Positions 34,501-40,622 of a stretch of 64,000 bases of DNA are shown here, piece by piece. The notes beneath the pieces are model-generated. The model had not been told where the DNA came from. It was given only the letters and a program-made list of their open reading frames with translations, and made no database searches. A program made the translations under genes and the position numbers. Position 1 is the stretch's first letter. Each line of letters begins with the position of its first letter. Location of the stretch: the NCBI GenBank assembly GCA_964017125.1, contig OZ024905.1, forward strand, positions 32,585,534 through 32,649,533. The letters are read 5' to 3'. Source of the DNA: Flabesymbios commensalis. Lineage: Eukaryota; Annelida; Polychaeta; Terebellida; Flabelligeridae.

Positions 34501-35193
34501 TATGAAGAAGCCATACGCGAGCAAACAGTAACACAATCATCAACGCCATCTGTAAACCATGCCAATGACCCAGAACCTGCTAGGCATCAGCAGTCCATCA
34601 TTGCAGAGTCAATGACTCCAAGGGAGGATGTACATGCGGGCACTTCAGGTACTGTCAACACTGCATTTTGTGACTCAAGGGAAGTATTAGCTCATACTGA
34701 GCACTCAACAATTACAGAATGTCAACAACAGTCCGTTGATGAGCATAATTATTCTCTTTCTGTTATACCCAAGACAACAATTACGACAGAAGAAAGTGTT
34801 ATGGAGCTAGAGCATTTAAGTGAGACTCAGAACAGAAAATCCAAAGCCAAGAAAAAGAAAAAGAGGAAGAAGACGCGCAAAGTTCAACAGACTAACGAGA
34901 GCACCGATGAATGGAGTGATGTAAAAATTGTAGCTACAGACAGGTGTAGTTCGAGGTTAAGGTACAGCCAAAGTGTCGGTGATATACCATGGACAGTACA
35001 CGAGAGCTTAGATTTCACTGTTCACAATGATAGATTAGAGGACATAACCAGCGAGACTTCATGTGGAACTCATACAGAGACGTCTAACTTCAGGTCTGTT
35101 CGTCGTATGTGTTCCTCAATGGGTAATCTGAACAATCAGAAGAATTCAAATCCACTAGAACTTACCAGAAGCTCGCACGAATCGTCTGTTTGA
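6286..35193 (+). CDS. Five-CUB single-pass membrane receptor (13 exons)
   Basis: Joining the 13 exons listed below gives about 1002 residues. Order: signal peptide (residues 1 to about 16, MIICILVTNIIVFSEG), CUB1 (about 54-169), CUB2 (175-297), CUB3 (301-416), CUB4 (420-540), CUB5 (544-662), a transmembrane helix (about 673-694), then a basic stop-transfer segment and a tail of about 300 residues. Each CUB has the family's four cysteines and the F..F.L...C..D.L.VYDG core, with variations. The tail has PPRY and PPSY (WW-domain ligands), NPNY (a PTB or endocytic motif), a lysine-rich run near residue 890 and a C-terminal ESSV. CUB proteins bind extracellular ligands or act as receptor auxiliary subunits. 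C. elegans LEV-10 also has five CUBs and one membrane pass, but it carries an LDLa module that I do not see here. The ligand is unknown. The exon chain keeps phase throughout, which strongly supports one gene. Confidence 0.9.
6566..6633. mobile_element. Short palindromic element next to exon 1 donor
   Basis: 68 bp, opening CCAGCAAACACGA and closing TCGTGTTTGCTGA, with paired inner blocks around GGGCCAGCATC. It belongs to the same family as 4106-4213 but is shorter. It begins 10 bp after the exon 1 boundary. Confidence 0.65.
6922..7165 (+). CDS. Exon 2: second half of CUB1
   Basis: The acceptor is TTTTAACATCAG. The exon reads SVRLDFEWIDLE, a cysteine, then SSLSVYDSD, the hallmark of the CUB core, and ends KVTG. 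It is 244 nt, enters in phase 0 and leaves in phase 1 at GTAACT. Exon 4, the equivalent half of CUB2, has exactly the same length. Confidence 0.9.
7345..7491. repeat. Compound tetranucleotide microsatellite
   Basis: About 50 bp of (GAAT)n passes into about 40 bp of (CAAT)n and then about 55 bp of (CGAA)n with CGCA and GAGC variants. It lies in intron 2. Confidence 0.95.
7611..7744 (+). CDS. Exon 3: first half of CUB2
   Basis: The acceptor is TTTGTTTTTTCAG, entering in phase 1. The peptide includes ELACGSQ, GGFVTPNWPAPYPANSHC and WRIITSHT, matching the G.I.SP..P..Y.....C.W.I start of a CUB domain. The donor is GTAAGT, phase 0, 134 nt. The following intron is 13.8 kb and holds most of the repeats of the left half of the window. 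Confidence 0.9.
7810..8866. repeat. 42 bp minisatellite, array 1
   Basis: Tandem units built on GCTAGAGATGCCCAGTACAC followed by TGATAGATGCGTTAAGTTATTA, 42 bp in total. Divergence is moderate. A unit with AAAACACTGATGGGTGTGTT occurs at about 8420 and 8590, so a four-unit block of about 170 bp has been duplicated. It lies in intron 3. Confidence 0.93.
8867..9440. repeat. 27 bp imperfect tandem repeat
   Basis: Units of the form CCCATCGAAATGAAGAATTT plus AATACAA, mostly 27 bp. Because 27 is a multiple of three, both strands stay open for long stretches (about 170 codons on +). A non-repeat stretch at about 9079-9136 (GCAGCAGAAACCACCGGAGC...) recurs at 9458-9510. Confidence 0.85.
9461..9712 (+). 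other. Thr-rich open frame inside intron 3
   Basis: From 9461 to a TAG at 9710 the + strand encodes 83 residues rich in Thr, Ser and Ala (DTSTETTTTTAAATS, then STTTLTSTLTTTEE), ending with two cysteines (RCETQRQEHC). It follows CCCTGCAG, which could act as an acceptor, and in that case the frame would join in phase 1, the phase of every interdomain intron of this gene. The polypyrimidine tract is poor. It could be an alternative secreted terminal exon or a chance frame. Confidence 0.3.
9713..10506. other. Intron 3 spacer between minisatellite arrays
   Basis: Unique-looking sequence with no coding signature. A C-rich patch lies at 10240-10290. Confidence 0.4.
10507..10551 (+). ncRNA. Degenerate hammerhead-like fold before AATAAA
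   Basis: CTGAAAAA, GGCC, GTGTT, GGCC, GAAACG (10507-10533) matches the order CUGANGA, stem II, GAAA of a hammerhead ribozyme, with A in place of the conserved G of CUGANGA. AATAAA follows at 10546-10551. Such folds are common in retroelement ends. Probably inactive if real. Confidence 0.3.
10580..12607. repeat. 42 bp minisatellite, array 2, with higher-order units
   Basis: About 45 tandem 42 bp units, more uniform than array 1. Variant units (ending GATGAATTCGTTACTGTATT, GTTAAGTTATTAGTTAGAGA and GTTACTTTATTAGCTAGAGA) recur in a three-unit order of 126 bp. The minus strand stays open for 478 codons as 14-residue repeats (SVYWASLANKVTHL) only because 42 is divisible by three. About two units at 12384-12475 are inverted. 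Confidence 0.95.
12610..13387. mobile_element. TA-flanked MITE, 778 bp
   Basis: Terminal inverted repeats start CTGTAATATACTTTTATTTC on the left, and CTGTAATATACTTTAATTTC on the right when reversed, and continue imperfectly past 40 bp. TA flanks both ends (12608-12609, 13388-13389). It sits right at the end of the minisatellite. No coding capacity. TA duplication suggests Tc1/mariner-type mobilisation. Confidence 0.8.
13390..14034. other. Intron 3, nothing recognised
   Basis: AT-rich spacer between the MITE and the second copy of the 0.75 kb repeat. No exon-like frame. Confidence 0.4.
14035..14222 (+). repeat. 0.75 kb dispersed repeat, copy 2, left part
   Basis: Holds a palindromic core (GGCCACCGTCGCAGATGGT) with a right end CTTGTTTGCTGG, then CCCGGCTTTAGTCTGCTTGA, which pairs with 3135-3180 in reverse. 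The copy resumes at 20308 after the 6.1 kb insertion. Confidence 0.6.
15460..15699 (+). mobile_element. Dimeric tRNA-derived SINE inside foldback element
   Basis: Same family as 1278-1595, plus orientation. The first unit lacks its A-box start but keeps the B box GCGGGTTCAAACCCC. The second unit begins CCTCCGTGACCGAG. It ends CCATTCATTTCATTTC. An 11 bp duplication ATATTGAGCAT flanks it at 15449-15459 and 15700-15710, so it entered after the foldback element formed. Confidence 0.85.
16380..16770. repeat. Diverged tandem pair, ~200-290 bp
   Basis: GTGCCCCCACAGTTGG ... AGAGCGATCACAAACCGTGAG at 16380-16460 recurs at 16672-16755, and GCATTATCCACCAGGATGCC at about 16505 recurs as a diverged copy near 16600. 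The minus strand gives coding-looking peptides (TVCDRSV, TDCDRSV) with stops. Origin unknown. Confidence 0.55.
17564..17602. repeat. Perfect 17 bp stem hairpin
   Basis: AGTATAGAGCTAGGGAA, a five-base loop TAGAT, then the exact complement. It lies near the middle of the 6.1 kb element. Confidence 0.85.
20311..20990 (+). repeat. 0.75 kb dispersed repeat, copy 2, right part
   Basis: Reverse complement of 2405-3125. It contains three palindromic cores (for example AATGTTGGGCCAGCC near 20543 and GTTGGGCCACCGTCTGCGAC near 20711). Its left end adjoins the 6.1 kb element. Confidence 0.75.
21148..21345 (+). mobile_element. Second tRNA-like SINE family, copy 1
   Basis: Has a B-box-like GGGGCTCGAATCCCGG at 21187-21202, followed by GTGGTTGTGCATATA, CAGTGCTGTCTATTGTACC and TCGAAATAAGAGTAGGGCAT, all of which recur in reverse at 24607-24879. 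The A-box region is weak. Confidence 0.6.
21507..21750 (+). CDS. Exon 4: second half of CUB2
   Basis: The acceptor is TTTGTTGCAG. The exon reads ALRLSFSEF, then SYCDSDNLTIYDG, VLCGQQQ and VVFRSDHR, completing CUB2 with its last two cysteines and the aspartates used for calcium in many CUBs. It is 244 nt and ends in phase 1. The donor GTTCAT is poor, and a MITE starts 14 bp after the exon end, but the phase and the shared ending (NTTG) support it. Confidence 0.85.
21765..22242. mobile_element. TA-flanked MITE just after exon 4
   Basis: 478 bp with inverted ends CCGTATCCCCGCGCATAAAC... and a right end that reverses to CCGTATCCCCGCGCATTAAC, near-perfect for about 28 bp. TA lies at 21763-21764 and 22243-22244. 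AGTGCATGCAC words recur inside. It begins 14 bp after the exon 4 boundary. Confidence 0.85.
22536..22586. repeat. GA microsatellite with G run
   Basis: (GA)n of about 28 bp passing into GGGGGGGG and GAGAGGGGGAGGAGG. Intron 4. Confidence 0.95.
22587..23080. other. Intron 4, nothing recognised
   Basis: AT-rich, with an ATGCCATGGCCATGTGCATGG low-complexity patch near 22750. No exon-like frame. Confidence 0.4.
23081..23220. mobile_element. Nested palindrome with ACGTTG core
   Basis: Outer ends AACTGGACTACC and GGTAGTCCAGTT pair. An inner palindrome at about 23116-23162 pairs GTTGCGACGTTGAGTCAACG with its complement around a short AAT spacer. It resembles the hairpin family but has a different core. 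Confidence 0.6.
23630..24067. repeat. ~61 bp minisatellite, left part
   Basis: Units of the form CCACTCTAATCTCTATCTAG, TGTAGGAGGAACACGGAAAG, TTCCCTTTATGCCATCTTGCA, 60-66 bp. A SINE fragment interrupts it at about 23669-23767, and the 3.06 kb foldback element follows. Confidence 0.9.
23669..23767 (+). mobile_element. SINE 3' fragment in minisatellite
   Basis: Matches the 3' part of the dimeric SINE (CTGTGTCTGGAGGGCA to GGTGGCCTAAACC). A repeat of about 20 bp beginning TATCTAGTGTAG and ending AGGAACAC occurs on both sides, though this could also be the array unit itself. Confidence 0.75.
24607..24879 (-). mobile_element. Second tRNA-like SINE family, copy 2
   Basis: On the minus strand a tRNA-like head starts GCCCGGATGGCTCATTCG, has B box TGTTCGAATCCC and closes with TTCGGGC, pairing with the 5' end. 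A body shared with 21148-21345 and an ACTCACTCACT tail follow. The head could be read as a tRNA pseudogene, but the shared body shows it is a SINE. Confidence 0.75.
25209..26460. mobile_element. Nested inverted-repeat element, 1.25 kb
   Basis: Arms of about 116 bp (25209-25324 and 26343-26460) start TATAAACACTGATTG and include TCTCTGTTCGGCCCAAGTTT. The centre (25690-26235) holds diverged tandem copies of about 150 bp, each with GCACTGTCCAGAAATGGATT-like words. It sits between the arms of the 3.06 kb element. No coding signature. Confidence 0.65.
27125..28150. repeat. ~61 bp minisatellite, right part
   Basis: About 16 units continuing the array of 23630-24067 in the same orientation, more degraded toward the right. 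Variants contain AGAGTATATAGGAGG. Confidence 0.92.
28151..28960. other. Intron 4, nothing recognised
   Basis: AT-rich spacer. A short inverted pair occurs at about 28780-28860 (CATTGGATAGGTGGTTTGTGG region). No exon-like frame. Confidence 0.35.
29017..29103 (+). mobile_element. SINE 3' fragment before exon 5
   Basis: ATCTCATCTCGCCATCCTCA to GTGGCTGAGAACCCCATTTA matches the 3' part of the dimeric SINE, 5'-truncated. A palindrome core (GGGCCAGCGTCGTAGACTGT) lies immediately to its left at about 28981. Confidence 0.7.
29143..29258 (+). CDS. Exon 5: first half of CUB3
   Basis: The acceptor is TTTGTCTGCATACAG. The peptide starts DIACGLSQ, then PGNIINPVSLPAQC and WRFTSSLGK. It is 116 nt, phase 1 in and phase 0 out, donor GTAACA. 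It lacks the usual Y in the SP.YP..Y stretch, so this is a diverged CUB half. A SINE fragment ends about 40 bp upstream of the acceptor. Confidence 0.88.
29842..30082 (+). CDS. Exon 6: second half of CUB3
   Basis: The acceptor is TTGCCTGTTTTAG. The exon reads IIRFDISKFDLPNC, then SSCGC and SVSVHDG, and ends FYDTSG. It is 241 nt, phase 0 in and phase 1 out, donor GTGAGC. It has two extra cysteines (NCSSCGC) compared with a standard CUB, a feature shared only with CUB4. Confidence 0.9.
30243..30376 (+). CDS. Exon 7: first half of CUB4
   Basis: The acceptor is GGCATTAATATAG. The exon encodes EEACSDQ, EGVIASPLYGKDNYPYNSNC and WKIMASLGQ, a textbook CUB start. It is 134 nt, the same length as exon 3, phase 1 in and phase 0 out, donor GTGAGA. 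Confidence 0.92.
30821..31058 (+). CDS. Exon 8: second half of CUB4
   Basis: The acceptor is TTTTTGTAACACAG. The exon reads VVRIEFQDFSLTNC, AGCSC, DNLTLYNG, LMCGTYRP and ends FHILSG. It is 238 nt, phase 0 in and phase 1 out, donor GTGGGA. It has the same NCxxCxC pattern as CUB3. Confidence 0.92.
31059..32084. other. Intron 8, nothing recognised
   Basis: No tandem repeat, exon-like frame or element ends were recognised before the SINE at 32085. Confidence 0.4.
32085..32399 (-). mobile_element. Dimeric tRNA-derived SINE in intron 8
   Basis: The best-preserved copy. On the minus strand the first unit has A box TGGTGCAGTGG and B box GGGTTCGAAACCC. The second unit runs CCTCCGTGACCGAG to GGAGGG. 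It is flanked by AAAATACCAA (32075-32084) and AAAATTACCAA (32400-32410). It ends about 70 bp before exon 9. Confidence 0.88.
32473..32612 (+). CDS. Exon 9: first half of CUB5, possible GC donor
   Basis: The acceptor is GATTTATTTCAG, phase 1. The peptide includes DTACGWMPP, EPGDIVSPNYGDGLYPPFSHC and EWHVRVPLDVEK. The end shown uses AAG followed by GCATGT, a GC-AG intron. An in-phase GT alternative ends the exon at 32603 and drops three residues (VEK). Both keep the frame into exon 10. The spacing to the next conserved block is two residues longer than usual with GC and one shorter with GT. Confidence 0.85.
32656..32791. mobile_element. Palindromic hairpin element in intron 9
   Basis: 136 bp with ends CCCGGCAGACACAAGACG and CGTCTTTTGTCTGCTGGGG, centre CCACCGTCTACGACGTTAG. 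The left arm contains a direct duplication of GACGTTGAATCAATGTTGG. It starts about 40 bp after exon 9. Confidence 0.75.
33093..33321 (+). CDS. Exon 10: second half of CUB5
   Basis: The acceptor is TATTTAATATAG. The exon reads VLEVNFESFNLEYGDQC, then FDSLEVYDGP, RICGNGIP and YFVFRSNH, the best-conserved CUB core of the five, with the Glu and Asp positions of calcium-binding CUBs. It is 229 nt, phase 0 in and phase 1 out, donor GTGAGT. Confidence 0.93.
33543..33667 (+). CDS. Exon 11: transmembrane segment
   Basis: The acceptor is TTTTGTTTGCAG. After VEDKSNSRK comes a hydrophobic helix of about 22 residues (AFTVILAIVLLVCVGGFIF and onward), followed by the positive residues KIGKKVRKMIR that set a type I orientation. 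It is 125 nt, phase 1 in and phase 0 out, donor GTATGT. Confidence 0.9.
33826..33857. repeat. Perfect 15 bp stem hairpin in intron 11
   Basis: AGAAATACATAATAC, two bases, then the exact complement GTATTATGTATTTCT. Confidence 0.85.
34013..34106 (+). CDS. Exon 12: start of the cytoplasmic tail
   Basis: The acceptor is TTTATTGTGTAG, phase 0, and the donor is GTAACG, phase 1, 94 nt. It encodes RYTAPPRSENTPEQE and a Thr/Pro/Glu-rich stretch. Shown mainly by the continuity of frame between the transmembrane exon and the terminal exon. Confidence 0.75.
34394..35193 (+). CDS. Exon 13: cytoplasmic tail and stop
   Basis: The acceptor is TTTTCTTATAG, phase 1, and the frame runs 266 codons to TGA at 35191. 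Near its start it has GPPRYDNPNYF, an overlapping PPxY plus NPxY, then GAPPSYEEAIREQ with a second PPxY. Further on comes a run rich in Lys and Arg, several Ser/Thr-rich stretches and a final SSHESSV. PPxY motifs usually recruit NEDD4-type ubiquitin ligases, NPxY recruits PTB adaptors or clathrin adaptors, and S-x-V fits class I PDZ domains. These roles are inferred from motif alone. Confidence 0.9.
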
Positions 35194-35371
35194 CTTAGTA
35201 ATTCATTGTGTCTTTAAAAACATAGCTATGATAGACTAACGTTAAGCCTAATGCGCTACAGACATGTCGGAGGCAGGTCACTAATTCTGTATATGTTTGT
35301 TTTGGCAAGATCTTCAGTCCCCCACCAACTACGTATTAATTATGAACGCTACCTAACTAAAAGATACAGTC

Positions 35372-35436
35372 AATAAACATCAAAAGAACGGGATATAGAT
35401 AAATTATGATTTGCAACTGACAATGATTCAAATAAA
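35372..35436 (+). promoter_or_regulatory. Polyadenylation signals of the CUB receptor
   Basis: AATAAA occurs at 35372-35377 and 35431-35436, about 180 and 240 bp after the stop codon, a normal 3' UTR length. Which one is used is unknown. Confidence 0.45.
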
Positions 35437-37208
35437 TGAATACCTAGACTTTAAGAAACATGTGACCCCGGCAGTTTTTTGTATTTGTAGTAACATACTC
35501 TTTTGCTTAACTAGTTTTATTGTGTAGTTTGTGTATAGATTTTTTTCGAAAATGTACACTTATAAATAGCTGTCACAAAAGTTGGGTATTTACCAAGATA
35601 TAGTGATGTGCGTAGTGATATACGTATACATACTTAACACCATGACTCGTTGGTTATTCACCAGGTGTACAAATGTAACCTGGCCACTACATATACTCCA
35701 TTACGATTGTATAAGAAAGACAATTTTTCCTGTAAACTAATAACGCATTTTTGTAACACATTTTGCGATTAATCTAAGTGATACAAAGTCGAAATATGAC
35801 ATTCTGTTTTTGTAAGTGTTTTTCGCCTACTCATTTTTTTATCAAAACAGTAGGCCCTACATGAAATGGGTGACACCCTTAGTATAAACAAACACCTATA
35901 GATGCCTGCATTTTCCTGATTGTTTTCTTCACAAAACAAAGTGCGGAATCAAAACGTATACCGGTCTCGAGATAATTGCCAATGGCTAAGTATCGAAGGG
36001 GTGTTTCATGTATATCGCTGTTTTTATTTCTTCTTATTATTATTATAATTGACTACTACCATACTGTGAAACGCAGTTTGGGATTTTGCTACAATTTTGA
36101 CACTATTTCTGTTTTTGGGATTGTTCATGGCTTCATATTGACCAGGCTATGTTGCAAGCAGTTATGACGACCATCTAATTGTGCCACATGGGATGGGATT
36201 CTAATAGGACTAATAGACACGCAGATATATGTAAATAGTGTGGGTTAATACATGAAAGCATGAACAACACACACCCATTTATTGAAATGATACCACCTAG
36301 AAACGTGGATATAGATTGGAAGCCATTTTCGATAATGGCGGTCAAAACGAATGGAAATCCCATGGTAAGTGCCAGTCTCTGCCATTTATTTGCTTTGAGT
36401 GGAAAGAATGTCATATACAATAACTTATCGCCCTTGCTCAGAATATGCTCCAAGCATATCTTGAGCCAATGGTTACCTAAAGCCTGCCCAGGCGGTTAGC
36501 TACCTGAGCCGACAGGAGACTGCACCTGCACCAGCGGTTAGAAACCACACCCACTTAGCTGTAAATTGATCAGTACTGACTTAGTCTACATGGATAAGCG
36601 GTATTTGAACTCGTACACTGATGTCGGTATTAAGCCTATAGATGCCATAACGCAAAGACTACCCCCGATTTATAATTGCCGCGGTGCGACATTTTAAAAT
36701 TATGTAAATTTTGTTTAAGAAATGAGACATACGGTACTTTTGAAAAACGTTTAGCCTACTAATAAACAATATGCATTTAAACATAACTATAATCAAGTAG
36801 TAATCTTAATCAATAATATCATTCACAAACATTGTTATACAGCAGACATTCAAACTTAGTGTAGGGTCTTATGTCAGTAAATGTGGTCCCGTGGGAATTG
36901 CATGTTAATTCTTGACACCTATGTTCAATTTAAAGAAAAATTATTACTGAACAAAATAAAATAGGGTATCATTTTTTTCTGAAGCGCTTAAGGTCATTTC
37001 CGGGATCTTAAAGGTCATGACCCTAAAAACACACGGAGATTTTTTTAAACGTTTGTATTTCAAGATAATATAGTCGTGTATTATAGCAAATTGAAGGAAA
37101 TTGGCACGAAATGGTCAACATTCACAATTAACAAATATTCTGAAGGTGATTTCCGGTCTCTTTTAAGGTCATAACCCTAAGCACTCATATAGTCCATAGG
37201 CCAGAATT
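35437..37208. other. Intergenic, nothing coding
   Basis: AT-rich. A diverged pair of about 50 bp (AAGGTCATTTCCGGGATCTT near 36990 and AAGGTGATTTCCGGTCTCTT near 37141) suggests a ~155 bp tandem repeat. No gene recognised. Confidence 0.4.
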
Positions 37209-39395
37209 GGTCACCGTGCGACCCCCCCCCCCCCCCAACACACACACACACTACTCACCCACGCCAACTTTTTGTTAAGCTTTGATATGTCCAAAACATG
37301 AAAAGAGATGTTACCAGGACGAAATATATATTTTGAACGCTTATGTGGGGGTACCCCCAAACCTAAAATTAGGGGTTAGTGTTACGCAAACGTCTGTCGT
37401 TGCAGTAGTAGCTGACCAATCTACACATGCAATATACCATATAAAGATAACTAAATATCCGTTCTACTGATGTATTGCATGATGCAGTGGATTAAACAGT
37501 TATCTCTACACTTACGTTTAAACATTTGTTTTCATACAAATAATCAAAATCGACAACAAGCCAAACTAGTAAACATGGTCAATGGAAACGACTTAATAAA
37601 ACTGAGTGGTATTTAGATTTGTACATTGCACATTGCATATATATTTTTAAACGAAAGTATATTGCAGATTTTTTTTTAAAATGTGTGTATTTATCCTGGA
37701 TTGAAATATGAAACATTGAACTTTGATCTGCAATTAAGACTATAGTTTTGGTCCCGCTTGTTTTTACATAACTGGTGTGTGCTGAATTCGAATCTGTCGA
37801 TAAAATTATATATTTGGTGTCCTTCACTTTTAAATGAGCAAAACAAAAAATGGCCGCCAAAACCACATCTTTTCTATATTTTTGTTGCAAATTATTACAC
37901 GATTTCTGGTTTCTGCGTGATTTTGAGTTAATAAATTTATGTCTCATGTTTCTCGATCAAAATGACCTTTATTTGACCTTCAAATTCAAAATGGTTACCG
38001 CCAACAGACAAATAAAAGTGTTTTTTATGCACGGGAACTATAATATCATAAACAACATTTGTTTAATGGAAATCTAAAAAATAGACTACGTATTACGGTA
38101 GATTAGGTTGCAAGGCATTCGAAACTGTGTTTAAGTACAGCATATTCTAACATGCCTTGATGTGCTTAGTATTGAGATTGACATCATTATTTTAATAGTA
38201 AATATGCAAAGTGACGTCCATCCTGGATTTTACGAAAAACTATAGGTCAGACGATGGACAATAAACGCCAGAAATGCTTGTCTCGGCCCCCCAAGTCACA
38301 CAAAATCAATAAATTGAGCAATTCCGAGCCACAAATTAAAAAAAAGGTTAAATTTACATTTTTATAGCCATTTTGTTTCTTGTTCATATGAAGGTAAATT
38401 TCGCGGTCATTTTGGCTTTTTTTCTTTCAAATGTACTTGTCAGTAACGTTTAGTCCTTATCCACTATGTTACCACAAAAACATCATATTATTGTCAAAAT
38501 GTTTAGCAGTATACTTACAGTAACAGTAAATACATAAAAAACGGCGGATGTCTTGGATCTAAAGGTCAAATAAAGGTAATTTCTTTCCAAAGACGCAAGA
38601 AAAACATTAACAATTAAAAATCTTGCAGAAACCACAAATTGTGCGTTTATCTGCGACAAGCTATAGAAAATATGGGGTTTTCATAACAATTTGGTGGCCA
38701 TTTTGTGTTTTGCTAATTTGAAGGTAAAAGTCTCCAAATACAGAACGTTATCTGGCAGATTTACATTCAGCACAAGCAAATTATGTGAAAACAAGTGACT
38801 ACAAAAGTATAGGCCTACACTGAAATCCCGAGCAAAGTTGCACGTTTCAGATTTCAACTCAGGCTAACTAGACTTATTCTCATAAAAGGCTGCAACATTC
38901 TTTCATTAAAAAAATATGTGTGATATTTATATATATAAATAACACACATTTGAAAGCAGACACATATCTGGGAGCAGAAAACATAGGCCAGATATTTTTA
39001 TGTTTAATAACTACCATTTAATATGTTGTTTTTAATGACCATGTTGACTAGTTTGTTTTGCTGTTCATTCTGATTATTTTATAATAAAAACATGTTTGAG
39101 CGTATGTGGAGAGGCGATTATTTACCCTACTGCAATGGGTGATGTATTTAATTATCTGTTAAATGGTATATTGAATGTGCAGATTGGTTAATAAGAACAC
39201 CAACGACATACGTTTACGCAACCCTACCCCTTAATTTCAGACAGGTTTGGGGATACCCCCATAAAAGCGGTCAAAATATAAAGTTCGTCCCTTTTTTTTA
39301 CTGGTAACATCTCATTTCATGTTTTGGACATATCGAAGCTTAAAAAAAATTGGTGGGGGTGAGTAAGTTGGGGGGGAGGGTGGTGCATGGTGACC
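37209..39395. mobile_element. 2.2 kb foldback element
   Basis: Left arm (37209 to about 37600) and right arm (about 39000-39395) are reverse complements, sharing GGTCACCRTGC ends, ATATGTCCAAAACATGAAA, GAGATGTTACCAG and CAATATACCAT. Poly-C and CA runs lie in the left arm. The centre has short AATGGCCGCCAAA-like repeats but no long frame. No target-site duplication was resolved. Confidence 0.7.
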
Positions 39396-39569
39396 GATCG
39401 ATGTTCTAATATGTATATTTAAAAACTTTGCAATAGTTGACCTTCGAGGAGTTTCAAAATGTTATTTCATTTTTTTTAATTTAATGATATTTCCTGAACA
39501 ATTTCGGTCATTTGGATGTGTTACACGACTAGTAAGACATGTGTTTAAAACAATAAATAAAAAAAATAT

Positions 39570-39975
39570 GGTTTAATCGGGGGTAACTGGAACATAGAAA
39601 GCAGGCAGAAGATACTCGGACGAAGTCAAATCGGATTCTTAACATACTATACGCAAATGCTCGAACAAATCATTTTTCGAAAATCAACATGAAATAAATT
39701 AAGTGCGATTACCTTTCTGGGCGGTGTGAGATCTATGTACAATTCTAAGGAATGACATACGAACTCACCGGGGGTAATGGGAACATAGAAAACAGACAGA
39801 TGGTTAAATCAGTATACCCCCGGTATCTACTTACACAAATCCCAAGAATCAAATCTTTGTACGAGAATCAACATGAAACAATTCAAACGCGATTACCTTG
39901 CTGTGCCGTGTGAGTTCGATATCTAAAGAATGATATACGGACACATGGTTTAACGGGGGTAATTGATTTAATGAA
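39570..39975. repeat. ~185-190 bp tandem repeat, two-plus copies
   Basis: CGGGGGTAACTGGAACATAG near 39578 recurs at about 39769 and, shortened, at about 39953. AATCAACATGAAA and GCGATTACCTT words are shared between units. Confidence 0.7.
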
Positions 39976-40512
39976 AGGTGACAATCGATTGTCTGTTCAA
40001 GCGCAAAACGGAGACTCTACATACGTAAACAACAAAAATCAAATTATATCACGAGAAACGTTAAAGAAGCCATGGCAAAGCAAATAATACCATACAAACC
40101 AGGAAACAAATCATATGAGAAGTTTACAATTTATGTTATGAGTAACCAAGGAAAGTAGAATCAGAAGGAAGGTGTGCTTCGCGATTTTCCCGATCCGATG
40201 CGAATTGCGGCTAATTCTGTTATCGTCCTAATGGCCATTAAAATAACTGTCATTAGCATTTTTATGACCACCCCGAGATCCTGACTCTCCCTCTCTCCGA
40301 GATCTCGTGAGAAAAACGCGATCTATAAGATCACGGCGACGGACTGACGGCGACGAAATGCCGTGTGAGATTATAATATAAATGCTATAATAATATCAAC
40401 GATGAGTTTATTAAAACTGCAAACGCGTAAGACATTTTAATTATACAATTTTAGCGAAGAGTTAGGTCCGTGTCTAACAGATGTTGAGTTGTTCAGGTGC
40501 GTACCAAGGCAG

Positions 40513-40622
40513 CCTAGCAAACACGCGACATTGAACCAATGTTGGCCTGATGTAGTTCCGCCGTCTACGGCGCTGTCACAACATTAAAATAACATTGGTT
40601 CACTGTCGCGTTTTTGCTGAGA
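40513..40622. mobile_element. Palindromic hairpin element, intergenic copy
   Basis: 110 bp, ends CCTAGCAAACACGCGACA and TGTCGCGTTTTTGCTGAG, centre CCGCCGTCTACGGCGCTG. Same family as 4106-4213. Confidence 0.75.
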
